A stretch of 64,000 nucleotides of DNA from Mantis religiosa (lineage: Eukaryota > Arthropoda > Insecta > Mantodea > Mantidae), in assembly GCA_030765055.1 (NCBI GenBank), contig CM060953.1:22577687-22641686 (forward strand), read 5' to 3'. Below are positions 33,549 to 46,086 of this stretch, piece after piece (positions within the stretch are counted from its first letter, which is position 1; every line of letters starts with the position of its first letter). A program made the translations under genes and the position numbers. Under the pieces are notes generated by a model, which saw nothing but the letters and a program-made list of their open reading frames with translations, had not been told where the DNA came from and made no database searches.

Positions 33549-35119
33549 CGTTTCCAACCGGCCCAGGAGATCGAGATCCGGGCCTGCAGGACAGACTTTT
33601 ATGTGATGGGATGGGAATGTTAAGAAAAACGAGGACAAATTCATACCTCTGCTTTCCATTACTGTATTTTAAATATTGCATTGTGATATACAAAAGCGAT
33701 CTAGTCCTATTGGTTGAATCTTGTACTGACATTTACCAATGAAGTGATGCTGCAATTACAAAATGAAGAAACGGCTACAATGAAGATTGTATTACATAAT
33801 TTACCTGATAAGCGCGCTTTACATTTTCATAACTTTGTTTCCACATGTTCTGAAGTTATACTGGCAAAATACGAAACACTCCCCATGATAAGTGTGTGAC
33901 AATACTTGTCGGATATTACAGAACATTGTTACTAAAGGCAATATTTGATGTGCTCATTTCAGTAACAGAAACTTTCAATATCCTACCATTATTATATTCA
34001 TCTTGCAATACAAGCAATAACAAATTCTGTAGAAGTGGCAGAAACTAATTAAAAATGCATATGATTCACTATTTTTAATATAAAATACCAAAAAGTCCAA
34101 TACACTGATTTAGTGGTAAACAGCCTTAACAGCTAAATTATGAGCATTCTTCCTTGTGAATAATATAGAAGAAAATGACTGTATTTAAGAGGAAACTACT
34201 GTATATTACAGTGTTTATGTATTTTTCATTCACAGCATTATCCCTTGCTGACTAGGCTTTTAGGGATAACAGACTGATGAACAAAAGCACCTTTCTGGTG
34301 CACAGATTATGGCACATGGCAAGTATCTTCCCCACAAACAGAAGAATAACCTTATTCATGATAATCTTAACTGCAATATGAGCATTAAATATCAAGGCTC
34401 ATTCAATGGTTACATTAAAAAACCATTGCTTATGCTTCTCTTTATATATTCATGTAATAGATTAAGATAAAGAAAGGAAAATAAATCAAATAGTTTCATA
34501 ATAAAGAACATTTCCTGTTTACTACTAGAGCTTAGCAGTGCATCAATTAAAAAGTAATATCTGTATTTGACTGATAGTATTTGTAGAAAACGTAATGTTT
34601 ACTCAGAAGCCTCTGTTTTGAAATCAGCCACAATTTACTAACTTTAGTGCACACATTCACATTTGAAGTGATGTTAAGAAGTTATTGTTAAACTTAATAT
34701 GCAAACCAATTAGTCGCCATAATCAGAATTGAAATAGTGCCTGTGGCGTGAGAGTTCAAATACTGCATTTACCTAAAGCACCAGAGGGTCTGGATGAACT
34801 CTCTAAGGAAGCAGTGCATATTCATTTTATTATAAAAAAGAATACTGACTCTCAGAGTTGGCATAGAAAGCCTCAGACCTGAAAACGTTATTATTTTGCT
34901 AACTCAGGACTTAAAACTAAGGTCTTATTCCATCTTTCAAATTTATATAATCTCAAACGAATGAATAGTTTGTTTATTTCACAAAATATATTCTTAGTAC
35001 ATGAAATTGCTTGATATCCAGTGGCGAAGCGTACATTGAAGTGATATAAGTGCCACTTCCCCAAGAATTTTGGAGAAAAAGAATAAAAACAAGAAAATTG
35101 ATGCCAAACAATATTTTAT
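33549..35119. other. Probable 3' UTR and intergenic DNA
   Basis: The first part is probably the 3' untranslated region of the CUB-Sushi gene, since AATAAA occurs at 34480-34485 and 34500-34505. No reading frame beyond chance is present. The remainder is AT-rich with no recognised repeat. Confidence 0.35.
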
Positions 35120-35129
35120 TTCGGGTAAA

Positions 35130-35840
35130 TTGATGAATATATTCATTTCTTCCACAGTAGCCATGTGTAGGCTAAGGTTTGAATGAATAGAGCCAGACTG
35201 AAAAATTCAATGCCATAGCCGGGATTTGAACCACAGATCATGAATAACATAACAGAATAAAATAGTGGTTTAACTATGAAGCCTGGGACTTAAGTACTTA
35301 CAGCATAGTAAGTCGCCACAAAAGGTGCATGTCTCATAGCATATGAGAACTCCTAGTGGTCTACCGGGAAACATACGAGTTAGTTGGAGAATTTAATGTC
35401 ATGTCGGCATGTTGGCCATAGTAACTCAGTTGGTTAGAGCAACCGCACGAAGACCGGGAGATCTGTGGCATTGAATTTTTCAGTCTGGCTCTTTTCATTC
35501 ATACCTTAGCCTACACATGGCTACTGTGGAAGAAATGAATATTTCCATCAATTTACCTGAATAACATAGTGGTTTAATATGAAGTCTGGGACTTAAGTAC
35601 TTACAGCATAGTAAGTTACTACAAAAGGTGCATGTCTCATAGCATATGAGAACCCCTAGTGGTCTATTGGGAAACATACGAGTCAATTGGACAATTTAAT
35701 GTCATGTCGGCATGTTGGCCTTAGTAGCTCAGTGGTTTAGAGTAACTGCATGGAGAGCGGGGAGATACATGGTTCAGATCCTGGCTGTGGCATTGAATTT
35801 TTCAGTCTGGCTCTATTCATTCAAATATTTTATTTCTTCT
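35130..35840. repeat. Cluster of composite repeat C: one inverted and two direct copies
   Basis: 35130-35255 is an inverted copy of the tRNA-like part and tail (AGCCAGACTGAAAAATTC, GCCGGGATTTGAACCACAG). 35280-35565 and 35580-35840 are direct copies about 303 bp apart, each with GGGACTTAAGTACTTACAGC, then AATTTAATGTCATGTCGGC, a tRNA-like segment (TAGTAGCTCAGTGGTTTAGA; GGTTCAGATCCTGG), and TGAATTTTTCAGTCTGGCTC. The first and second copies form an inverted repeat that includes ATGAATATATTCATTTCTTC-like flank, so the cluster can fold. Confidence 0.7.
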
Positions 35841-36009
35841 GGATAAATTTCAAAATTTATTCATGAACGTCTGTGGTACTGCAGATACTTTGACAGCTGC
35901 TTAGATTCAAGTAACCAGTTTTGCGAGCTCATTCAATACTGAATAGTTCCACATTTATGTATTTGTAACCTTGAATACTGTGACTGCGAGGTTTACATAC
36001 ATTCAGAAA

Positions 36010-36372
36010 ACTGGTTTGCAGAAATTTAGAACTATTTCTGCTGCAGTAAAAAGACATGAAATTGAACAATCAGCTGTCTTCAAGGCTGACTCTGTACTTT
36101 GCTGCATGAAAACAAATGAAAGAAATCACTGCGGTAAACTTCAATCGTCGACTGTCCAATAACAAACAAACTACTGCCACTCCTAACACCTTGCAGGTAT
36201 TTATACCTACCCAGCCATTGTTCATAGAAAGCCGCCAGACCTTCCAAGAACTTTAGCGGCAGCAACAATGGGCAGATCGTTCTGGAGCCTATCTCTATCT
36301 CTTTCTCTCCTGTCAAGCGCCCAGCTCCGGCCTGTGGCAGCAGCACAACAATGCCACACGGTGACAATACCA
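36010..36372 (-). repeat. LTR-like repeat, copy 4
   Basis: Starts within the shared block (GGTTTGCAGAAATTTAGAAC) and ends with GCACAACAATGCC and GTGACAATAC as in copy 1. The minus-strand TATA box (GGTATAAATACC near 36203) is kept; the AATAAA is lost. Same orientation as the other three copies. Confidence 0.45.
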
Positions 36373-37699
36373 TGCTTCGTAGGTTTCTGGAAGCAATCGT
36401 GACTCTTTGATAGTTAGGAGATATAGTATAGAACAGATAAAGCAAGTGACTGACAGCAGTCTGTACAACCCTGTAGCACCAGACCTCCCCTCGGTAGTAC
36501 AGATTTTGTCACATGAGATCTCTGTAACATGTGAAGAAAAGTTTATTTTTTTGTTTTATATGGCGCTTTCAAATACAACTGTAAGTATATTTCAACAGCA
36601 TTAGTACATAGATTGGTATTTAGTGGTGATAAATAGGAAATTTTGTGAAGTTTTAAATTATTATAAAAGTGTGTCAATTGCATACTTTCTCCATGTTAGA
36701 CTAACAGTTCAAGCAGCGTGGGCCAGCTGTAGAAAAAATTGGAATGTCTGAGTGTAGAGGGGAAAGTAGGAATATGTCTGCTTTTAGTGTGAGCAGTCTT
36801 GCAATGTAAGAAGGGCGTATGTATGACTGTGCAATAGAAAAAGTCATAAAGAGTAACCTTAGTTCTTTGAGTCATTATTCTCTCTTACTTTAATGAAAAT
36901 ATTACTCAGAGTTTACCTCGCTTTGAAAGTCACGCCTCACCACTGCTGATATCAACAATTTAGGTTAGTGTATAAGATACATGAGAACCTTGTTTAGCTG
37001 CATTAGATGGGACTGGAGGTAATTTGCATAATCTGGAAACTATTTAATGAATACAGTTTGATGTGTGATAGTCAAATATGGATCGCTGTAAAAACAGAAA
37101 AGCAATGAAAGCCATCTGAATGAAATGTGTATGATTGCTACTAGAACTATTCATGAAAACAAATGAAGCGTAATCCCATACATTATTAGACATTATTTTG
37201 TGATTCTCAAGCACTGTAAAAGTATTTAATGTCAGCTTTAAGTATAGCCATGTATTTATTAAAAGATACATTATTTTCTTGGTAACAAAGTAAAAAAAGA
37301 AATTAATCCAGATAAACAAAGTTCCTCTCCTCATTCAATTCTTCTATGTCTTACTCTATTTATTTGTTACTTTTTACTTCAATCATCATTTTACCTGACT
37401 TCTTCCTTGGTCTTAATAACTTGCCTTTGCTATTTCTTCTGCACCTTTCCTAATAATTACCAAATAATTATAAATTTTATGCCATACCACCGTTTTCTTC
37501 CATACTTTGACTTCAAGGCATACTGTTAAGTAATCCAAATTCCTATTGCTTTGTAATCTGAAGCATCTTGTTCTGCCTCATGTTGCTGCACCAGTTTGTA
37601 GCAGTATGTCTTCTCAGAGTATGTGTGGGTATATATTGATCAAAGAAAAGATGACACTGGAATCCAACTTTGGAAAGTTTAATGAACAATACTCAGTTT
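36373..37699. other. Intergenic, nothing recognised
   Basis: AT-rich intergenic sequence without supported coding frames or repeat ends. Confidence 0.3.
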
Positions 37700-37880
37700 A
37701 ACAGAGTGGGCCATGGAAGCTATTATCTGAATGTCTGGTATTAAAATATCTGAGTCTTTTACCAAGGTTCTATCTTTGAGGCAAGAATGACGCCTAATAC
37801 AGTTACGTTCCATCAGCGATCCAATCAGAAGTGTTTAGATTATGCCCAAAATGTGCTACTCAGCTTCAAAATTCTCCTAA
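37700..37880 (+). repeat. Dispersed repeat B, copy 2
   Basis: Pairs with 12470-12655: GGCAAGAATGACGCCTAATA, ATCAGCGATC, ATTATGCCCAAAATGTGCTA and TTCAAAATTCTC are shared. The family is not identified. Confidence 0.6.
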
Positions 37881-38296
37881 TAACCTCCCCCTTTTGCTAA
37901 TGACTCTAAGACCCTTACTGCTAGCTTCTAACATGATGTTGCCATATCATTTCTACATTACTGAAATTATCTGCTTTCCTGTATATAATTTCTAAGAAAT
38001 ACCCTCACATATTCCAAAAATTCCAAGCTAGCCTGCCATACCTCATCTGTCAACTTTGTACAGTAACCTTACCATCTCCTCCCATAACCAACCACACTAC
38101 TTCTGTGAATTTGCCTGGAAACCAGCCATTGCTAATTACCATACATGTCAGCTCCCCCCAAGCCAAAATGTACTTATAATCTATTGCCAAACCTACAATC
38201 CTTTAACATTTAATACAAATTAACAAAATATTCATATTTAAGTTTGAATTTATGAGTCACTTGTTTACACTCAACTTCACTTACTTGTTATTGTAT

Positions 38297-39345
38297 AATT
38301 GAAACGTTTTCAAGATCATTCGATCTCATCATCAGCTGTTTGGTGACTAAATGAACCTCCCTCTTCTTCCACTACTACGGAGCTCCGATCACTCTGCCAT
38401 CTGGTGTTAGGGGCACTAAGTTTTAATACTTCATTTAATGCCGGAATTTCAAAATTTATAACTTTATCACGGTTTTTGTTTATGAATATTTTTTTCCCAA
38501 ATATCCAATTCTATGGGTGTACTTAAAGATTTTAACAGTTTAATGTTGTGGCCAATGTTGTGGTTTTCTGTCCAAAAATGGTGTGAAACTGCAGATTTTT
38601 CTGTTTGTTTCAACTTAATTTTCCTCTGGTGTTCTTTTTGCCTGGTTAACAAGTTTCTCTTAGTTTTTCCTATGTAGCTTTTTTCACAGGTTTCACAATT
38701 AATCTGATAAATTCCTGATTTCAAATTGTTGGGGATTGTATTTTTCAGTGGTTTATTTAGCAGGTTCCTCAGACTGAATTTGTTTTGTGGTGCCAGTTTT
38801 AAGTTTAGTCTTTTGAAGATTCGTTCAAATTTTCTAAAAGCCCATGGATGTTAGGTGAATTTTCTATATTGCCAATTTGTGTTATTAAGTGGTGTGAGAG
38901 TGGTATTTTTTGATCTTATCTTCAGTTTTTCTTTCCTCTTCATCATGTTCCTTATGATGGCTGGGTTGAATCCATTTAATACCGCTATGTCTTTTATGTG
39001 TTGTTGTTCTTTCAAAAATTCCTCCTTACTCAGTGGGATGTTGTATAGCCGGTGAATTAGACTTCTAAAGGCAGCTAGTTGATGTGAAACTGGGTTGTAT
39101 TCATTTTTCTTTATGTAATTATCTATGTGTGTGGGCTTCCTGTATATTCCAAAATCTACACCATGACGATTTCTAGTCATCTTGAGGTCCAAAAAGGGGT
39201 AGGGTGTTGTCTCTTTCTACTTCCATAGTAAATTGGATGTGATTATCTTGCAGGTTTAGTAATTTTAGAAAATCTTCTCTAAGTTTTTCCGGAATGATAG
39301 CAAAAACATCATCAACATATCTCTATTATAAGTTTTAATTTATTC
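38297..39345 (-). mobile_element. 5'-truncated Penelope-like element
   Basis: The minus strand starts within the reverse transcriptase at RYVDDVF (about 39302-39324) and runs through the GIY-YIG endonuclease to a tail. The tail contains CTGATGATGAGATCGAATGA followed by GAAAACGTTT, a hammerhead-like arrangement. The coding part is frame-shifted. Confidence 0.8.
38467..39330 (-). pseudogene. Penelope RT C-terminus and GIY-YIG endonuclease, broken
   Basis: After YVDDVFAII the next piece (39192-38851) has GIYRKPTHIDNYIKKNEYNP, the block that follows the Penelope RT palm. 38724-38467 is the endonuclease: SGIYQINCETCEKSYIGKTK, RNLLTRQKEHQRKI and SAVSHHFWTENHNIGHN. The end shifts frame before the NFEIP motif, which can be read at about 38450. 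GIY-YIG endonucleases nick the target site for priming. Several frameshifts make this copy inactive. Confidence 0.82.
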
Positions 39346-40094
39346 AATGGATCCATAATTTGTGTATCAAATGATATTGGGAATTTAATTCAAGAAACAA
39401 CTTACTGATACTGTTATTACTCTCTTAACTGTGGTTTATTAACATTGATTTTTTTCATCCACCTTCATATAAACACACATTCATACTACCTTCAGGATAT
39501 GGAGTGAATTTTGGATAAAGAAACATTCAACAAGAAACTGCTACTGCAAGATCTGCAAAGATGATCTGGTATCTATGCTTTTATTATTATGTAATAATTG
39601 GGCAGTGTTTATTTTCCATTTTGATTTGAGCATAATTTATGAAAACATCAAACAATTTTGGGCTTAATTTACAACCCTGTCTTAATGCCATTGGGTTTAT
39701 ACCAGTACCCTAACACAGAATTTATCATTATACCAGATTCTCTATATCACTCCTATGAAATTTATGCTAATCACTCAAATGTCCAATATATCTGTCATAT
39801 CTTACTGCAAAAATACTTAACTATTATTGTTATTATGAAAATATCCCTACTCTGTTTTACGAAGGCTGACCTTCCTGGCCCACAAGTTTTTGGGGATTTC
39901 CTCAGATTTAGTGTGTATGGGTGATATTTGCTCTCTGTAAACCCTATCCTTCAGATCAGGTTGGATCTCCAAACCCCAATCCTCCAAGGGATATGTAAGC
40001 CTGGACGGGGAGGGGGGAAGCCATTTGTGCAAGCCACCTTCAGGAAGTTTCAGTCTGCAACTGCCCTTTGTCTTCTCTCCTCAGGTCCAATTAC
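39346..40094. other. Intergenic, nothing recognised
   Basis: No supported feature. The 39.9-40.1 kb part may be a 5' extension of the SINE-like repeat that follows. Confidence 0.3.
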
Positions 40095-40645
40095 ACTTGC
40101 CGAGTGGAATGGCTCAGGCGGTTTGGTCTGTAGCCCTTATTCGGGAGGTCCAGGTTTGATTCCTGTAGCCAACCTACCTGACCAATGGGTTTCCTGGGCC
40201 GCCAGGCAAATGCTGGGTAGGTCAACTACATCCTCCAAATTTCCTGTCCCTCCATTTCATCTCCATCATTATTATTTCACATCATCTCTCATCTGGTGGT
40301 CTGTTTCAGGGTAGAAGTGTCGGCAGATATATCGGTGTAGCATGGCAGGATGATACACTTCTGGTAAAATTTCATCCTCTGGTAGGATGGTCTCTGGTCT
40401 CCAAACCTGGTCTGGTGGGTCCATTTCCAGACCACAGTAGGGTAGGATGCCGGTTGTACTTCCAAGTGTTTCCAAGTGGTTAAGTGTAGGGGCCCTGTCC
40501 TCTGCACTATCGTGACTTCTCGAGACAGCCTCCTCTGTCTCGTTTTGCCCCATTCTTCCTCCCGGGTAACTCCACTTTGGGGGCATAGGTGCAATAGACC
40601 AAATTCGGACCTCTGTGCCGAATCTCCTCCATAGCATAGTCCAAT
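40095..40645 (+). mobile_element. SINE family E, copy 2
   Basis: tRNA-like head (GAGTGGAATGGCTCAGGCGG; B-box-like GGTTTGATTCC) followed by the same body as 16065-16560, ending GTGCCGAATCTCCTCC. An insertion relative to copy 1 lies near 40240-40300. Confidence 0.6.
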
Positions 40646-41522
40646 CCAGTCCAGCTACCCATAGTTTTCTCTCATCTCACACCTTTCTCCTGGGGGAGTG
40701 TCCCATTAGAGGTACAGGCCCAAAAGTCTTATACAGTTTGAGGTGCTAAGTCCCTGTCATATCACATTGTTTGTCAGCCAACCAAATTTCAACCATTGTT
40801 ATTATCCTCAGTTTCACTTTTTGTGCCATTTTCACCTTTAATAAGCTTTTTACATTCAACACAGCACAACCAGATATCCCTTCCTATACTAATCTCTTTC
40901 TGCCAACTTTTCATGTATACAGTATTTTCTTTTTTTCTCAGAGAGAGAATTACAATCAGCTCATTGTTTTACAGTTTATTACAATTAGCATAAGCTTATT
41001 GTAATCCTGAATTTGTTACATAAAATACATTACTCTAGTGAAAAACTGTTAATAACAATGTATCAGGTCTCAGCCAGTGCCCTTTGGTGTGAATTTATAC
41101 AAACGAAACTGTAAACGATTTCTGTAACAATTAGTGTATAGCACTGATGAATGTAGGAAATGTTTGTTAAACCAGTGATTCTATAAATGTTAAAAGTGAT
41201 AACGCAGAGAGAGAAAAAATTGAAATACGAGTACAATATACTGTACAAGATAGAACAAAGTGAAAAGTTAGATGACATTTATAACAAATTATGTATTTGA
41301 ACAGATAGGTCATATTTGTGTGACAATTTAATGCCTATAAAATGTTAGCTATAATACAATGTATAAAAGAAACAAACAATAAGACTGATAAGATATTTCT
41401 GGTCCATTGTAGCAGTACAGGAAGCTTGTTAGGATGCTATGTAATTACACATGAAATGTTAAGCTATTTCCATAGGTTAGGATATTCCATCTGTCCAGGA
41501 GTTACACTGTATTTATTTTATT
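40646..41522. other. Intergenic, nothing recognised
   Basis: AT-rich DNA without supported features. Confidence 0.3.
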
Positions 41523-43032
41523 TAGGGATGGGTCCTCGATACTTGCGATACTTCGGTGGTGATTCTGTAATTTTTATTTTATTTTAAAATCACAATATTG
41601 CTGCCAAAAGTAGAACATTGCGAAGCCCGAGAAATTGCTAGGACAGTAATTACTTTTACAGTAAGTTCAGACAAGAAAATAATCGTGTGTCAGATTCACT
41701 GCCAGTTAATATTTCCCAAGAAGAAATCACTGCATAACTCAATGACGATTTGTCACTTCCTCTTTCTGGTGCATTGGATTAGTGGGAAACAAATTCAAAA
41801 TTGGCAAAACTAAAACAAAATTACGTGCTAAATATTTGTGTCTTCCACCTGCAATAGTTTTCTGAAAGACTGTTTAGCAAACCAGGATTAACATGTGGAG
41901 CGGTTCCCCCCTTTGTGGGTTGGATTTATATCACACGATGCAGTGACATATCTGAAGTTGTATTTGCCCTTCGTGAGGGCTACGCCCCACACACGCAAAA
42001 GTTTCGCGCTCCCTCGGTGTGGCGACATATGTAGAAGCCAAACCTTACCTTGATGCAGAAGCGATGAACCTTTCTTCTAAAAGCTGTGAAGATGTTCTCA
42101 AAGATTTCTATCAATCCTCTCTCCAGCAGCTGCGGCGAGCGATGAGATGTGAAACTTCTCAGGCGTGGTATCGATACAAAAGGGATTTCACTTTGGGCAA
42201 ATATGGAATAAAATAATTAATACCATTTCACTTGCCTTGGAATTATATTTCTCGACATCATTTTCTTCTTTACATGCGACTTTTTCCACTTATGTATATA
42301 GCCCTTTACTCCTTTTATTTATAAATAATGCAACGGTTTTTTACTTAAATTATTTATCATAGCGTCGCGTAATCAATGTATATTTTTAAATGTTTATTAA
42401 ACGTTCATAAATGATTAACTCCAATAACTTCTCGTAGTTTCAAGAAGTCTTTTACCAAAAACACGTCTACCCTCTTTGAGAGTTAAAGCCAGAAGAAAAA
42501 ATTTATGAATAAAATCATTGCTTCTTTTTTTCTGTTTTGGTTGCTAAGTTACTGTAATACTTAATTCTGATTGGTCCTACGTCACAATTTGGGATTTCAA
42601 TAAACCTAAGCATTTGTTGCACCATCTATATGGCCTGCTTGGTTATTAACTTAAGTTGAATTACAGATGGCCATGTTTACTTAATATGTCCATGTATACA
42701 ATATCAGCTTCACGTGTGACGGTAAAAGTAGATTTGACACCAAAAGTGAGAGTGCTAATATGTTTGAACAAATATTTATAAAAGTGGACTGTTTCAAAAA
42801 CTCATTTTGCTTCCAAATGTGCAAGGTAGAGTTCAAAAATAAGTACACTGAGAGTTTTAAATTTTGTCTCATTAAATATGTGCACCTAATAAATTTTATT
42901 GGCGTTACACAGTTCTTCCAACATTCTACTTTGAATTGAAACTAGAAATAGAAATTACAGAATCGAGTATCGACGTATCGTGGAAAATATGGTGTATCGA
43001 GTATAGAGAAAACTAGTATCGACCCATCCATG
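41523..43032. mobile_element. hAT-like element candidate
   Basis: TAGGGATGGGTCCTCGATAC at the left and, read inward, TGGATGGGTCGATAC at the right form imperfect inverted ends. Both subterminal regions contain several CGATAC/GTATCGA motifs, as hAT transposase-binding clusters do. The 8-bp flanks agree only in part, so the boundaries are approximate. A 65-codon frame at 42019-42216 inside (AEAMNLSSKSCEDVLKDFYQ) has no recognised motif. Confidence 0.4.
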
Positions 43033-43148
43033 TTTCATATTTAATCAAGTAACTTATTTTATGCTTTATGCCATTAAACACTTGCTAATTTTCAAACACT
43101 TTCAGTGCTCTTTACAGCTCTGGAAAGTTCTTGAAATGAATGCCATTA

Positions 43149-44444
43149 CGAGGGTAGTCTGAAAAGTTTCTGATCTAATAAAGATAGAAGATATTTTTTC
43201 AGAATTTTTATTTTTTTTATTTTTCAACATAGTCTCCTTGTAACTCTACACACTTCTCCCAGCGATGTTCCCATCTCTGTAACCCGTCCAAATAGTACTT
43301 GGCAATTTTCTCTGCAAAATAATTGTTCAGGAAGGTGACTGCCTCTTCATTTGACGAAAATCTCTGTCCTCCAAGTGCAATTTTAAGATGAGGGAACAAA
43401 AAGAAGTCACTTGGGGCTAGATCTGGTGAGTAAGGCGGATGATCAAGCAGTTCAAACCGTAATTCATGGATTTTCGCCATTGCAACCGCTGAGGTGTGAG
43501 ACGCTGTGTTGTCTTGGTGAAACAGGATTTTCTTTTTCTATAAATGTGGCCATTTATCCACAAGTTCTGCCTTCAGGTTGTCAAGTAATGATGCGTAGTA
43601 TGCTCCTGTAATGGTTTTTCCTTTTTGAAGATAATCGATTAAAATAACTCCATGACTATCCCAAATAACAGTTGCCATCAGTTTCCCAGCCAAAAAAAAA
43701 AAAAAAAAAAACAGTTTTTGCTTCTTTTTGGAGCCAGTTCCCCCTTTGCAGTCCACTGTTTGGACTGTATTTTTGTTTTGGGCATATAATGGTGTATCCA
43801 AGTTTCATCTAATCGGCGCCAAAACGCGGATTTATTGCACCTAAACTGCGCCAACAAAGAGTTGGAAATGTTCATTCGAACACATTTTTGGTCTAATGTG
43901 AGCAAATGCGGCACCCAACGCGTGGACAGCTTTCTCATGTCTAAATGTTGATTTAATATGTGACAAACACGTTCTTTTGACATGTTCATAGCCTCTGCTA
44001 TCTCTCTCACTTTAATTTGGCAGTTGTCTAGCACCATTTGGTGAACTTTGGCGATGTTTCCGTCAGTAGTTGCAGTTTTTGGATGTCCCGAACATTCGTC
44101 TCCCAAGCTCTTATGGCCACGTTTAAATTCAGCTGTCCAAAATTTCACTGTGGTAAATGATGGTACAGAGTCCCCATACACAGAATACAACTCATCTTTG
44201 CTTTGTGTAGGCGTATTGCCTATCAAAAACAAATATTTAATGACAGCTCGATACTCGATTTTGTCCATGTTCATAAAAACACTCACATCAGCTCACTCAA
44301 ACAACTGTTACATAAAAACTGAGTGTCTAAAATGGCTGAAACTTTGTGAGTAACTGTCAACAAATGAACAATGCAATTCACTAGCTTTTATTTACTAGTG
44401 CTCCATATTCATATTGAGGTTGGTAACTTTTCAGACCACCCTCA
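43149..44444 (-). mobile_element. Mariner element, full length (1.3 kb)
   Basis: TA duplications (43147-43148 and 44445-44446) flank inverted ends CGAGGGTAGTCTGAAAAGTT and TGAGGGTGGTCTGAAAAGTT. The length is that of a complete mariner. One broken transposase gene on the minus strand fills it. Confidence 0.92.
43217..44286 (-). pseudogene. Mariner transposase with homopolymer frameshift
   Basis: The N-terminal HTH part begins MSVFMNMDKIEYRAVIKYLF and includes TVKFWTAEFKRG and VREIAEAMNMSKERVCHIL. The first catalytic Asp is in LDETWIHHY. A run of about 18 A on + (43693-43712) shifts the frame. The second part reads MATVIWDSHGVILIDYL; after a stop near 43537 come LFHQDNTASHTS (second Asp) and HPPYSPDLAPSDFFLFPHLK (DD34D block). 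All three catalytic Asp are present, so only the frame is broken. Confidence 0.9.
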
Positions 44445-45767
44445 TATATATAAAGATTTTAATTTCAATTGCTGAATTCCTATAACATTACTAAGTGAAA
44501 ATGATATAAGTTTTTCTTATAGTTCCTATTTCTTTGTAATATTTGTATTTGTCTACTAATTATGCGATCATGGATTTAAGGGGATAACTTATTAATATAT
44601 TAATTTTAGCATGTCTTTTTTTTTGTACGTATAATTTAGTCTGTTTGGCAGATCAGTAAGCAAATTAGCCTGACATACTACAGTGGCATGAGACCATTTC
44701 CTGAATGGTTACTTCAACAGTCCCTTTAAGGATTCAGAAAGATGCTATTCATGAACCAAATATAAAAAGTACAGGAGAAAATTCTGATCAACTTTAGGAT
44801 TAATTTATATACAGAATTTCTTCTTATTCATATTATTAATTTAGATATGAAGTACTTGCAGTAGTTGACTTATAATGTTAATTGTACTGGGAAAAGGCAA
44901 TATGAACTGCATAAGAAGGGTTTAAAGCACATTTGTGGAAAAGAGGAAGGCCATGGTTTAAATCCTGGCTGTAGTATTGAATTTTTCAAGCCTAAATCAA
45001 TTTTCCCTATGATCAATTTTGTTCATTCCAAAAATGATATTGCAATGGGAGAAATGATGTGCACAAATGTGATATATAATATAAAGATATAACTAACAAA
45101 TAATATGCATGTATTTGGGAACAATGGCTAGTTTCTTTTAACTGAAATTGATCACCCTAATGCTTAAACAGCAAAAAAATCTATGTGCTACAGAATTTAT
45201 ATGCTCACTTTGTACAGAATCATACGTCCACATTAAAAGGAGAAAATGAAATGTATAAGCATGGCCATCTAAAGGATATGTAAAGATTCAGGTCAATGCA
45301 ATAACCTATTTATGTTTATGTTAACTATTCAAAGGAATTTAATAGCTTCAATATCCCATAAAGTTGATAAATATGTTCAATAAATACAAATTCTGATTGC
45401 AGATTTCTTTCAATAAAGTAGCAGATTGCTACTTTAGTTCAGTAGGGAAGCAACTCAAAAATTGCACCATACACATAACATGCAATTTCTTATGATCTTG
45501 TAAATTAGAATGTTTAGGATTCATTTTTGACTTGCTTCTGTATTGAGCTTAACCACTGTCTGGAACTCTTTGGAATATTTATAATTTTTGTTATTCTCTA
45601 AATTTTAGTATCAGGAGTTGGGTAAGTAATCATTTTCCCTTCAATTTGAATAAAAATATATGTTGGAGTGTGCAGATAAAAATAGCTGTGTACAGAATTG
45701 AAGTGCTGAACAGGAATCATCATTTATAGAAGTAGAAAATGGCCCCATGGAAGATGCCACCTTTTAA
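44445..45767 (+). repeat. Intergenic with partial repeat C near 44940-45010
   Basis: GAAGGCCATGGTTTAAATCC followed by TATTGAATTTTTCAAGCC at 44946-44993 is the tRNA-like end and tail of repeat C. The rest of this stretch is AT-rich and unrecognised. Confidence 0.4.
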
Positions 45768-46086
45768 TACTAGGACAGGCAAGTATGGTCTACCGAGAAG
45801 GACCAACCCATCATTTTGACGGGTGCAGTTTTATTTGCCCATTTTAAAATGGTTAACAAATTTGAATGCATACCAGTTTATTCAATATTATTTATACAGC
45901 TTACCAGTATATAATTTTACTTTTGTCTGAAGAATTACATGGTAAAATGAACATTTTAGGCCTAAAAATTAATCCAAATATATACGACAACCAAATGTGA
46001 GATGGACAAATTCCCTTACCAAACAGATGTGTTTCAATAAAATTTTGAATACCACATTATATAGTAGAAAAAACACTAATAAACCT

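Noticed and set aside
35420..35830. tRNA genes
   Set aside because: Only A- and B-box-like parts are present, no complete cloverleaf, and the same strings recur with attached repeat bodies; these are repeat C copies.
42019..42216. 65-codon frame resembling a conserved small protein
   Set aside because: No family recognised; kept only as a note within the hAT-like candidate.
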